Source: Muribaculum sp.
Lineage (GTDB): Bacteria > Bacteroidota > Bacteroidia > Bacteroidales > Muribaculaceae
Assembly (NCBI GenBank): GCA_009775095.1
Contig: VSOZ01000002.1
Location: 124,001 to 188,000 of the forward strand
DNA length: 64,000 bases
Direction: 5' to 3'
A program made the translations under genes and the position numbers. Below are positions 17,849 through 26,591 of the stretch, one piece after another. The notes below the pieces were generated by a model. The model had not been told where the DNA came from. It made no database searches and worked only from the letters and a program-made list of their open reading frames with translations. The stretch's first letter is position 1. The number at the start of each line of letters is the position of its first letter.

Positions 17849-19441
17849 TTAATTTTTATTGGACCAATAGGTCTTATTGGACCTATTGCAAGTAATGATG
17901 TTAGTGCCGCCCCATGAGGCGCGGTCGAGGTTGCGGTAGCTGACGGCCTCCGACATATGGCAGGGGAGGATAGCGGCGCTGCCGTCAAGGTCGGCGATGG
18001 TGCGGGCCACTTTCAGTATGCGGTCGTAGGCACGGGCACTCATGTCGAAGCGCTTCATGGCGTTTTTGAGGATGTCCATGCAGGCCTTGTCGAGTATTAC
18101 GTGCTTTTCGAGAAGGCGGGTGTTCATCTGTGCGTTGCAGTAGATTGACTTCTCGCCGGCAAAGCGCCTCGACTGCATAGCGCGGGCGCGTATGACACGC
18201 TCCCTGATGGCTGCGCTCGGCTCACCGCGCTCCATCGTCGAAAGCTCCTCGAAGGGCACCGGCATGATCTCGACCTGAATGTCGATGCGGTCCATCAACG
18301 GGCCCGATATGCGGTTTAGGTATTTCTGTACTTGACCTACAGCGCATGTGCACTCCTTCGTCGGATGATTATAGTAGCCGCACGGGCACGGATTCATTGA
18401 AGCGACCAGCATGAATCCGGCAGGATAATCAATCGAATACTTGGCGCGCGATACTGTTATGTGACGGTCCTCAAGCGGTTGCCTCATGACTTCGAGCACC
18501 GAACGTGAAAATTCGGGAAACTCGTCAAGAAACAGCACCCCGTTGTGGGCCAGCGATATCTCGCCGGGCATGGGATTGGCACCGCCGCCTACAAGCGCCA
18601 CAGGCGATATGGTGTGATGAGGCGACCTGAACGGACGCTGCGTCATGAGCCGCGAACCGCTCTTCAATTTTCCGGCCACAGAGTGTATCTTGGTTGTCTC
18701 GAGCGCTTCCTGAAGGGTAAGCGGCGGCAATATCGACGGCAGGCGCTTGGCCATCATCGACTTGCCTGACCCGGGTGCGCCCACGAGCAGTATGTTGTGA
18801 CCGCCGGCACAAGCCACCTCAAACGCACGTTTGACATTATCCTGACCCTTGACGTCGGCGAAATCAAGGTCAAAGTCAGTGACAGCGCGGCTGAACTCCT
18901 CGCGGGTATTCACCACCGTCGGCTCCAAAGCCATCTCCCCGTTAAGAAACTTCACCACCTGAACAAGGCTCTCCACTCCATAAACGTCGATATTGTTGAC
19001 CACCGCGGCCTCGGTGACATTATCCTTGGGCACTATCATGCCCTTATAACCGAGCTGACGGGCCTTTATAGCCATAGGCAACACCCCGCGTATAGGCAGC
19101 ACCGTGCCGTCAAGCGACAGTTCGCCCATGATAAGGTAATCATCGAGATTGCGACAGGCCAGCTGCTCCGAAGCCGCGAGTATGGCAAGGCTTATGGGCA
19201 GATCGTAGGCCGCTCCCTCCTTCTTTACATCGGCAGGCGACATGTTGATGACCACAGAGCGGCGCGGAAACTCCAGCCCCGACTGTTTCAAGGCCGAGCG
19301 AACACGCTGATAGCTCTCTTTAACGGCGGTATCGGGTAGACCTACAAGATTGAACGATGCGCCTATCTCCACGGCTACCTCTATCGTGACTATTATGGCG
19401 TCAATACCCTGCACCGCGGCTCCGTAAGTCTTTATAAGCAT
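17849..19441 (-). CDS. YifB/ComM-family Mg-chelatase-like AAA+ ATPase
   Basis: 530 residues. N-terminal ChlI-like domain (about 20-150, 'VNMSPADVKKEGAAYDLPISLAIL'-type region), AAA+ module with Walker A GAPGSGKSM (about 219-227), Walker B LFLDEFPEF, sensor 'LVASMNPCPCGYY' with the cysteine-rich insert, and the C-terminal helical Mg_chelatase_C domain ending SYRNLDR. ComM is a hexameric helicase that promotes branch migration in recombination after natural transformation. The usual C-terminus is reached near WGG; the last dozen residues (NRSNKTYWSNKN) are encoded by the hairpin repeat at 17.87 kb. Confidence 0.93.
   Translation of the reverse strand: MLIKTYGAAVQGIDAIIVTIEVAVEIGASFNLVGLPDTAVKESYQRVRSALKQSGLEFPRRSVVINMSPADVKKEGAAYDLPISLAILAASEQLACRNLDDYLIMGELSLDGTVLPIRGVLPMAIKARQLGYKGMIVPKDNVTEAAVVNNIDVYGVESLVQVVKFLNGEMALEPTVVNTREEFSRAVTDFDLDFADVKGQDNVKRAFEVACAGGHNILLVGAPGSGKSMMAKRLPSILPPLTLQEALETTKIHSVAGKLKSGSRLMTQRPFRSPHHTISPVALVGGGANPMPGEISLAHNGVLFLDEFPEFSRSVLEVMRQPLEDRHITVSRAKYSIDYPAGFMLVASMNPCPCGYYNHPTKECTCAVGQVQKYLNRISGPLMDRIDIQVEIMPVPFEELSTMERGEPSAAIRERVIRARAMQSRRFAGEKSIYCNAQMNTRLLEKHVILDKACMDILKNAMKRFDMSARAYDRILKVARTIADLDGSAAILPCHMSEAVSYRNLDRASWGGTNIITCNRSNKTYWSNKN
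17866..17887 (-). repeat. Hairpin inside the 3' end of yifB
   Basis: Arms AATAGGTC (17866-17873) and GACCTATT (17880-17887) with loop TTATTG, next to a second palindrome ATTGGACCAAT. It encodes the extra C-terminal residues of YifB. Same style as the hairpins at 7613 and 17251. Confidence 0.55.
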
Positions 19442-19475
19442 AGGATTATGATTTTAGTATAACGTTGGTTTTTCA

Positions 19476-19483
19476 CAAATTTA
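19476..19483 (-). promoter_or_regulatory. -7 box of yifB
   Basis: TAAATTTG on the minus strand, 35 bp before the yifB start. Confidence 0.6.
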
Positions 19484-19542
19484 CATATAAATCGTAAGAA
19501 ACAGCAAATTTATTAAAGTTTTTTCATCTCGCGGTATTTGAG

Positions 19543-19550
19543 TAACTTTG
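19543..19550 (+). promoter_or_regulatory. -7 box of the MATE gene
   Basis: TAACTTTG, 20 bp before the ATG; matches TAnnTTTG. Confidence 0.6.
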
Positions 19551-19569
19551 TACTCTTAATTTCAATATT

Positions 19570-20915
19570 ATGAAGCAGGTCTGGAAAAAATATCGCGAAA
19601 ATTATACCGCCATAATCAAGCTCGGTGTCCCGATTCTTATAGGACAGCTCGGCATGATCGTAGTGGCCTTTGCCGACAATATAATGGTAGGGCGCTATTC
19701 GACAGAAGCGCTCGCATCGGCCTCGTTTGTCAACAACGTGTTCAACGTCGCCACATTTGCCTGTCTCGGCTTCACCTACGGCCTCACCCCTCTCATAGGC
19801 GCACTCTTTTCGCAGAAGCGTTTTGACACCATAGGCGCCATGATACGCAACGGCGTGCTTGTCAACATAATCTTCTCGCTGCTTGTATCGGCCATAATGG
19901 GAGTCATATGGCTCAATCTCGACCGGCTCGGGCAGCCCGAGGAGCTTATGCCCCTGATACGTCCCTATTACCTCATAGTACTGTGCGGCATGGTGCCGGT
20001 AGCGCTCTTCAACGTATTTGCACAATGGCTCTTCGCCATAAACCGCACCGCGCTCCCCATGTGGATAATACTTGCATCAAATATCTGCAACATCATAGGC
20101 AACTACATGCTCATATACGGACATTGGGGATGTCCCGAACTCGGCCTTATAGGAGCCGGCTACAGCACACTCTTCGCCCGCGTGCTCTGTCCCGTGGCGG
20201 TCATACTCATATTCTTCTGCGCCAAGCGCTTCCGCCTCTACCGCGACGGTTTTGTCAACTCATCGCTCTCCGCGCTCACCATAGGCCAAATCAACCGTAC
20301 GTCATGGCCCGTTGCACTTCAGATGACCTTCGAGTCGGGATCCTTCACCATTGCCGCGGTCATGGCCGGATGGCTCGGCGCCATAAGTCTCGCGGCATTT
20401 CAAATAATAGTCATCACCGGCACACTCGGCTTCTGCATATATTACAGCATGGGGTCGGCTGTATCGGTACTCGTGTCAAACGCCGCCGGACTCGGCGACC
20501 GCACGGGCATGAGGCGCACCGCCTTTGCCGGCTACCACATCATGCTCGCCCTCGCCACAATGTCATCGCTCATCTTCATCTTCTTTGAAGAGGACATGAT
20601 ACACGCATTCACCGAGGACTCCGAGGTTATAGCCGCCACCATGGTGCTCATAGTGCCGCTCGTGCTTTATCAGCTCGGCGACGCCACACAGATAAACTTC
20701 GCCAACGCCCTGCGCGGCACCTCCCACGTCATGCCCATGATATGGATAGCCTTCGTATGCTATATAGCGGTGGCATACCGGCCACCTACCTGCTGGCCTT
20801 CACCGCAGGTCTGGGCACCTACGGCATAATACTCAGTTTTTCGGTAAGTCTGTTCTTGGCCGCGGCCCTGTTTTTGTACTTTTTCATGAAATCCACACGT
20901 GAAAAAGCGGCATAA
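19570..20915 (+). pseudogene. MATE-family multidrug/Na+ antiporter with a C-terminal frameshift
   Basis: The first 400 residues are a normal MATE (NorM-like) exporter: GQLGMIVVAFADNIMVGRYS in helix 1, later 'WPVALQMTFESGSF' in the second half, and twelve hydrophobic helices overall. At about 20770 one G appears missing: frame 1 ends in the unnatural tail RPPTCWPSP and stops at 20829, whereas the next frame continues the family sequence (GIPATYLLAF, then LFLYFFMK) to a stop at 20915. Restored length would be about 448 residues, the usual size. This is either a real disabling mutation or a sequencing/assembly error. Expressed from its own -7 box; drug or metabolite substrate unknown. Confidence 0.85.
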
Positions 20916-20970
20916 AACGTGTGTCGACTTAATTTTTACACATAAATGCATCTCACATAGCAAATTTATG

Positions 20971-20978
20971 TATCTTTG
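20971..20978 (+). promoter_or_regulatory. -7 box of the DUF4254/GT9/ruvB unit
   Basis: TATCTTTG, 27 bp before the DUF4254 start codon. Confidence 0.6.
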
Positions 20979-21004
20979 TGAATTGTAATACAAAAGTTTT
21001 ATCT

Positions 21005-21613
21005 ATGGATTTTGCAAAAGACAGTTATCGGATATTTGAGGAAACAACCGCTCTGTATCATGACTACGACAATGTAGACGCAAAAGTGGACAATCCTTAC
21101 AAGGAAGGCTCGATAGAGCACACACTATTTGCCAAAAACTGGATCGACGCAGTGCAGTGGCATCTTGAAGACATAATACGCGATCCGGCCATAGACCCGG
21201 TCGAAGCCCTCGCACTCAAACGCCGTATCGACCGCTCCAATCAGGACCGTACCGACATGGTCGAGGAGCTCGACACATATTTCCGCGAGAAATACAGCGA
21301 CGTAGTGCCCCACGCCGATGCGACGATAAACACCGAAAGTCCGGCTTGGGCCCTTGACCGACTGTCTATACTCGCCCTCAAAATATATCACATGCAGGCC
21401 GAGGTGGCCCGCACCGACGCGTCCCCGGAGCATATCGCCAAGTGCCGTGCCAAACTCGACGTGCTCACCGAACAGCGCGCCGACCTCATCAGCGCCATCG
21501 ACCAACTGCTTGACGATATAGCCGAAGGTAAAAAATACATGAAGGTATACCGTCAGATGAAAATGTACAACGACCCGGCCACCAATCCGGTACTTTATGG
21601 CCAGAAACAGTAA
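21005..21613 (+). CDS. DUF4254 domain protein
   Basis: 202 residues, predicted almost entirely helical and soluble; no signal peptide. The 'HTLFAKNWIDAVQWHLEDIIRDP' segment, RRIDRSNQDRTD and a late 'LDVLTEQRADLISAIDQLLDDI' helix are the DUF4254 pattern known across Bacteroidetes. Its last 17 bases overlap the following glycosyltransferase 9 gene, a pairing that recurs in the phylum and points to a role with LPS or surface-glycan synthesis. Biochemical function not known. Confidence 0.82.
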   Translation: MDFAKDSYRIFEETTALYHDYDNVDAKVDNPYKEGSIEHTLFAKNWIDAVQWHLEDIIRDPAIDPVEALALKRRIDRSNQDRTDMVEELDTYFREKYSDVVPHADATINTESPAWALDRLSILALKIYHMQAEVARTDASPEHIAKCRAKLDVLTEQRADLISAIDQLLDDIAEGKKYMKVYRQMKMYNDPATNPVLYGQKQ

Positions 21614-22661
21614 CCTGCCTAAAAACGTTCTTGTCGCCCGCTTTTCGGCTCTCGGCGACGTAGCCATGACCATTCCCGTGGTCTACTCGGTATGCCGCTG
21701 CAATCCGGGCACACGCTTCATATTCATAACCAAACCCGGGCAGACCTCCATGTTTGTCAATCCGCCCGAGAACCTCATTGTGCTCGGCATAGACGTCAAG
21801 CAATACCGCACTTTCGGCGACTACCTCCGCCTGTTGAAGGAGCTTCGACGCGATTATGACATCGACGCATTCGCCGACCTGCACGGCGTGCTGCGCACCT
21901 ACATGCTCCGCGCCGCCTGCATGCTGAAAGGCATAAAGTGCCGGTCAATACGCAAAGGACGCCGCCACAAGCACGCCCTCACCCGGCCGCGCAACAAGGT
22001 TATGCTTCCGCTCATATCGTCAAGAGCGCGTTACCGCGAGGTGTTTTTCAACTTCGGCTTCGCTCTCGAAGAAAAATTCACGAGCCTGTATGACAACGGC
22101 AAAGCCGACCCGACGATATTCGCTTCCATCACTTCCCCCAAGAAAGAGGGTGAAAAGTGGGTGGGCATAGCTCCGTTTGCCAAGCACAAAGGCAAGATTT
22201 ATCCTCCAGAACTGATGGAGAAGGTCATCGACGAACTGACAAAGCGCGAGGACCTGAAGATATTTCTCTTCGGGGGCGGCGACGAAGAGAGCCGTATACT
22301 CGGCGAATGGGCCGCAAAATATCCGCGGGTAATGAATCTCGCCGAGAAGAGACACGGATTCCCGGTGGAACTTGCGCTGCTGAGCCATCTCGACACTATG
22401 GTGTCGATGGACTCGGCCAACATGCACTTGGCCTCACTTGTAGGTGTACGTGTGATCAGCATATGGGGAGCAACCCACCCGTACTGTGGCTTCAAAGGCT
22501 TCAAACAGCGCGAGAGCGACATCGTGCAGTTGCCTATGACGTGCCGCCCGTGCTCAGTGTTCGGCAACAAACCGTGTAGCCGCGGCGACTACTATTGCCT
22601 CGCCGGGCTGCCTCCCCAGATTATAGTTTCAAAAGTCAATTCCATCCTTGACGGACAATGA
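21597..22661 (+). CDS. Glycosyltransferase family 9 (heptosyltransferase-like)
   Basis: 354 residues, GT-B fold. Seen: 'VLVARFSALGDVAMTIPV' at the N-terminus (the ADP-heptose transferase RxSSLGDV-type motif), 'DLHGVLRTYML', 'VGIAPFAKHKGKIYPPELM', LFLFGGG-type nucleotide-sugar segment, and the acceptor/donor motif 'MVSMDSANMHLASLVGVRVISIWGATHP'. Such enzymes add a sugar to the LPS inner core. The C-terminal part contains several Cys (CRPCSVFGNKPCSRGDYYC) typical of this Bacteroidetes subgroup. Overlaps the DUF4254 gene upstream and ruvB by 4 bp downstream. Confidence 0.88.
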   Translation: MARNSNLPKNVLVARFSALGDVAMTIPVVYSVCRCNPGTRFIFITKPGQTSMFVNPPENLIVLGIDVKQYRTFGDYLRLLKELRRDYDIDAFADLHGVLRTYMLRAACMLKGIKCRSIRKGRRHKHALTRPRNKVMLPLISSRARYREVFFNFGFALEEKFTSLYDNGKADPTIFASITSPKKEGEKWVGIAPFAKHKGKIYPPELMEKVIDELTKREDLKIFLFGGGDEESRILGEWAAKYPRVMNLAEKRHGFPVELALLSHLDTMVSMDSANMHLASLVGVRVISIWGATHPYCGFKGFKQRESDIVQLPMTCRPCSVFGNKPCSRGDYYCLAGLPPQIIVSKVNSILDGQ

Positions 22662-23689
22662 CAGAAGAAGACTTCGACATACGCAACTCACAGACCGGTT
22701 ACGACCGCGACAAAGATATAGAGAAAGCCCTGCGCCCCTCTGAATTTGATTCTTTCAGCGGACAGGACAAGGTCGTCGACAACCTTCAGGTATTTGTAGC
22801 CGCCGCAAAACTGCGCGGAGAGTCGCTCGACCATGTACTGCTGCACGGCCCTCCCGGACTCGGAAAGACAACACTGTCGCAGATAATAGCCAACGAACTC
22901 GGAGTAGGCATAAAGATAACCTCAGGCCCTGTACTCGACAAGCCCGGCGACTTGGCCGGCATACTGACGTCGCTCGAGGAGAACGACGTGCTGTTCATCG
23001 ACGAGATACACCGCCTCAGCCCCGTGGTCGAGGAGTATCTGTACTCCGCCATGGAGGACTACCGCATCGACATAATGATCGACAAGGGTCCCGGCGCACG
23101 CTCGGTGCAGCTGTCGCTGTCGCCCTTCACTCTCATCGGCGCCACCACACGTAGCGGACTTCTCACCTCGCCACTGCGTGCACGCTTCGGCATAAACTGC
23201 CACCTCGAGTACTACGACCATGAAGTGCTGGAGCGCATAGTGCTCCGCTCGGCCGGCCTGCTTAATGTAAAATGCACTGCCGAAGCCGCTCACGAGATAG
23301 CGCTACGCAGCCGCGGCACCCCCCGTATAGCCAACGCTCTGCTGCGCCGTGTGCGTGACTTCGCGCAGGTTAAGGGCAGCGGCATAATAGAGCCTGAAAT
23401 AGCGCGTTACGCACTTGAAGCGCTCAACATAGACCGATATGGCCTTGACGAGATTGACAACAAGATACTTACAACGATAATAACCAAATTCAAAGGAGGC
23501 CCCGTAGGACTCAACACCATAGCCACCGCCCTCGGCGAAGACCCGGGCACGATCGAGGAAGTATATGAACCGTTTCTCATAAAAGAGGGCTTCATAAAGC
23601 GTACCCCCCGCGGTCGTGAAGTGACGGAGTTGGCCTACATACACCTCGGCCACGGCGCGGAAGGGCGCGCCGGCTCCTTATTCGGTTAA
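22658..23689 (+). CDS. ruvB: Holliday junction branch migration helicase RuvB
   Basis: 343 residues, full length. Starts RP..FDSFSGQDKVVDNL; Walker A GPPGLGKTTLS (about 65-75), Walker B DEIHRL, 'YSAMEDYRIDIMIDKGPGARSV' beta-hairpin for RuvA contact, sensor GATTRSG.LTSPLR.RFGI with the arginine finger region, and the C-terminal winged helix (RTPRGRE). Hexameric motor moving Holliday junctions together with RuvA. The start overlaps the GT9 stop (ATGA). Confidence 0.98.
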   Translation: MTEEDFDIRNSQTGYDRDKDIEKALRPSEFDSFSGQDKVVDNLQVFVAAAKLRGESLDHVLLHGPPGLGKTTLSQIIANELGVGIKITSGPVLDKPGDLAGILTSLEENDVLFIDEIHRLSPVVEEYLYSAMEDYRIDIMIDKGPGARSVQLSLSPFTLIGATTRSGLLTSPLRARFGINCHLEYYDHEVLERIVLRSAGLLNVKCTAEAAHEIALRSRGTPRIANALLRRVRDFAQVKGSGIIEPEIARYALEALNIDRYGLDEIDNKILTTIITKFKGGPVGLNTIATALGEDPGTIEEVYEPFLIKEGFIKRTPRGREVTELAYIHLGHGAEGRAGSLFG

Positions 23690-23713
23690 AAAATTTAATT
23701 TCACGTTTCAGCG

Positions 23714-25201
23714 ATGGCAGGAGTAAAAAGTTTGGCAAAGGACACAGCCATCTACGGCTTGAGCAGCATTGTAGGACGTTTTCTCAACTGGTGTCTTGTG
23801 CCATTGTACACCAACATGTTTCCGGCCGCAGAGTACGGCGTGGTCACCTATATATATACTGTCGTAGCCTTTGCGCTCATAATACTGACTTACGGCATGG
23901 AGACCGGCTTTTTCCGCTTTGCCAACCATGACCGCTACGACAACCCCGACGAGGTATATTCCACCTCACTTGTGTCGCTCGGAGTCACCTCGACGCTGTT
24001 TTTCGCACTCACCCTCATCTTCCTGCGCCCGATAAGCGATGCGCTGAATTGCGCGGGTCATGAATCATACATATGGCTTATGGCTCTTGCCGTAGCTGTC
24101 GACGCATATACATCCATACCGTTTGCCTACTTGCGCTTCAAAAAGCGCCCCATACGCTTCGCCACACTGAAGTTGCTAAACATAGGCCTCAACATAGCTC
24201 TCAACCTCTTTTTCATACTGCTCTGCCCATGGCTCTGGAGCAGATGTCCCGACACCATATCTTGGTTTTATGACCCCGGTTACGGCATAGGCTACATATT
24301 CTTGGCCAATCTTATAACCTCGGCTCTGATGCTTGTACTGCTGCTTCCCGACACTCTGTCGGTGCCGCTTGTATTCAACGGCCGACTGCTGCGGGAGATG
24401 CTGCGCTACTCATCGCCGTTTCTCATTCTCGGCATAGCCGGCATAATGAACCAGACCGTCGACAAACTGCTGCTGCCTGTACTTATCACAGACAAAGCCG
24501 AGGCCATGACCGAACTCGGTATCTACGGAGCCAACTACAAGATCGCCGTAGTCATGGTCATGTTCATTCAGGCCTTCCGCTACGCTTACGAACCGTTTAT
24601 ATTCGCCCAGAACAAGGAGAAAGGAGCCGGTAAGCTTCAGGCTTACAGCGATGCCATGAAGTACTTTCTTATCTTCGCCCTGTTCATCTTCTTGGGAGTG
24701 ATGTTTTACATCGACATAATCAAATACTTCATATCGCCGGCCTATTTCTCGGGTCTAAAGGTAGTACCCGTGATCATGCTCGCCGAGCTGTTTTTCGGCA
24801 TATTCTTCAACTTGTCGTTATGGTACAAGCTCACCGATCGTACACAGTGGGGTGCATGGTTCTCTCTGTTGGGGGCCGCCATCACCGTCACGCTCAATAT
24901 AATCCTTGTACCACGACTGGGCTACATGGGCTGTGCATGGGCCGCATTGACCTGCTACGGCGTCATGATGCTTGCGAGCTATTTTGTAGGGCGCGCCGTA
25001 TATCCGATCAACTACAACATACCGCGACTGCTGTTCTATTGCGTCGTGGCGGCAGTGCTCTATGTTATAGCTGTGTTTGTCGATTTTCATGCCGAGTGGG
25101 CCAACCTTATGTTCCGTACCGCGTTACTTATTATATATATGGGCATTGTATGTCGGAGGGAACATATAACTATTAAACAACTCATCCACATAAAACGATG
25201 A
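23714..25201 (+). CDS. Polysaccharide flippase (Wzx/MurJ-type, MOP superfamily)
   Basis: 495 residues with about 14 transmembrane helices. N-terminus 'SLAKDTAIYGLSSIVGRFLNWCLVPLYTN', 'YGVVTYIYTVVAF', and the middle 'LRYSSPFLILGIAGIMNQTVDKLLL' match Wzx-like exporters that flip lipid-linked oligosaccharides. Widely conserved next to ruvB in Bacteroidales. Its last codons overlap the next gene by 4 bp. The lipid-linked substrate is not determined. Confidence 0.88.
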   Translation: MAGVKSLAKDTAIYGLSSIVGRFLNWCLVPLYTNMFPAAEYGVVTYIYTVVAFALIILTYGMETGFFRFANHDRYDNPDEVYSTSLVSLGVTSTLFFALTLIFLRPISDALNCAGHESYIWLMALAVAVDAYTSIPFAYLRFKKRPIRFATLKLLNIGLNIALNLFFILLCPWLWSRCPDTISWFYDPGYGIGYIFLANLITSALMLVLLLPDTLSVPLVFNGRLLREMLRYSSPFLILGIAGIMNQTVDKLLLPVLITDKAEAMTELGIYGANYKIAVVMVMFIQAFRYAYEPFIFAQNKEKGAGKLQAYSDAMKYFLIFALFIFLGVMFYIDIIKYFISPAYFSGLKVVPVIMLAELFFGIFFNLSLWYKLTDRTQWGAWFSLLGAAITVTLNIILVPRLGYMGCAWAALTCYGVMMLASYFVGRAVYPINYNIPRLLFYCVVAAVLYVIAVFVDFHAEWANLMFRTALLIIYMGIVCRREHITIKQLIHIKR

Positions 25202-26583
25202 AAAATATAGACTTTCATACGTTGAAGACAAAACTGTTCGGCTACTTCGACCTTAACGGTTATCTGATACCACAATCCGACGCAGAAGCGGCCATAAGGG
25301 AAGGTGTGTCATTTCGCGGCATCAACATCATCATACTTATAGTCGCCATATTCATAGCATCGCTCGGCCTTAATGTCAACTCCACGGCGGTCATAATAGG
25401 CGCCATGCTCATATCGCCGCTCATGGGTCCTATCATCGGCATCGGGCTTGCAGTCGGCATCCATGACTTCGACCTTATCAAACGCTCCTTCCGCAACCTT
25501 ATGATGGCTACGCTATTCAGTGTGGCCACATCATGCGTGTACTTCCTCATATCTCCTGTCAATGAAGGACACAGCGAGTTGCTGGCACGTACCTCACCCA
25601 CCATTTACGACGTATTCATCGGCTTTTTCGGCGGTGCGGCGGGCATACTTGCCATAGGCAGCAAAATCAAAGGCAACGTCATTCCCGGTGTAGCCATAGC
25701 CACCGCGCTTATGCCTCCGCTATGTACCGTAGGCTACGGCTTGGCCACCTTGCAACCGCACTACTTTATTGGAGCGCTATATCTGTTTTTCATCAATTCG
25801 GTATTCATAGCCTGCGCCACTACAGTAGGAGTAAAGCTGATGAAGTATCACCCCAAGGACTTCTCCAATCCGCAGAGGGCAAACAAGGTGCGCAATGTGG
25901 TCTATGCCATAGCGTTTCTGACCATGATACCTGCATGCTACCTCACGGTGAACATGTACAAGGAAAATATGTTTATGTCCAATTGTGACCGATTTGTAGA
26001 TCAGGAATGCAACTTCGACGGCACTCAGGTTTTAAGCCATAAAGCTGTAATAAAAAACGGTCAGAAATCGCTTACCGTATCGCTTGTAGGGCGTATACTT
26101 CCGCAAGATTCTCTGCTGCTGGCCCTTACCGACAAGTTGAATGACTTTCATCTCGCAGGTACAAAGTTGCGTATAATACAGGGCGACAACTCGTCGGGCT
26201 TTGATGTGACACAAGCTACGTCAAGCATGTTGCGCGACATGTATCAGGTTACACAATCCACCATAACCCGTCAACAGGAGATCATCGACTCGCTCCGCGA
26301 ATCAACGGCACTGATGGCCCGTAATGACACCATGAGCGCCACCATATCGCCCGAAATAAAAGTGCTGTTTCCGCACGTCAAGGAGATTGCAATCACCCGA
26401 GGCATAGCCAGCGACATCGACAGCCGCCGTCTTGACACCATCAACGTAGCCCTTGTGGAGTACTCCGCACCGATGACCGCAGCCCAGACGCAGAAATTCC
26501 GCGAATACCTCGAAGCGCGTCTTAACACCCGCCCCATAACCATAGTGGCAAGCAAGTCGCTCGTCACCGCTCCCGCAAAATAA
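25198..26583 (+). CDS. DUF389 membrane protein
   Basis: 461 residues. N-terminal half is the DUF389 membrane domain (about 30-245): 'SLGLNVNSTAVIIGAMLISPLMGPIIGIGLAVG', then GGAAGILA and 'GVAIATALMPPLCTVGYGLA'. The C-terminal half (about 250-461) is a soluble region with a predicted coiled coil near 345-380 and two repeated alpha/beta lobes. DUF389 proteins are inner-membrane proteins of unknown, possibly transport, function. Translationally coupled to the flippase by a 4-bp overlap; convergent with the GT4 gene 8 bp further on. Confidence 0.85.
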   Translation: MKNIDFHTLKTKLFGYFDLNGYLIPQSDAEAAIREGVSFRGINIIILIVAIFIASLGLNVNSTAVIIGAMLISPLMGPIIGIGLAVGIHDFDLIKRSFRNLMMATLFSVATSCVYFLISPVNEGHSELLARTSPTIYDVFIGFFGGAAGILAIGSKIKGNVIPGVAIATALMPPLCTVGYGLATLQPHYFIGALYLFFINSVFIACATTVGVKLMKYHPKDFSNPQRANKVRNVVYAIAFLTMIPACYLTVNMYKENMFMSNCDRFVDQECNFDGTQVLSHKAVIKNGQKSLTVSLVGRILPQDSLLLALTDKLNDFHLAGTKLRIIQGDNSSGFDVTQATSSMLRDMYQVTQSTITRQQEIIDSLRESTALMARNDTMSATISPEIKVLFPHVKEIAITRGIASDIDSRRLDTINVALVEYSAPMTAAQTQKFREYLEARLNTRPITIVASKSLVTAPAK

Positions 26584-26591
26584 AAGGATCG

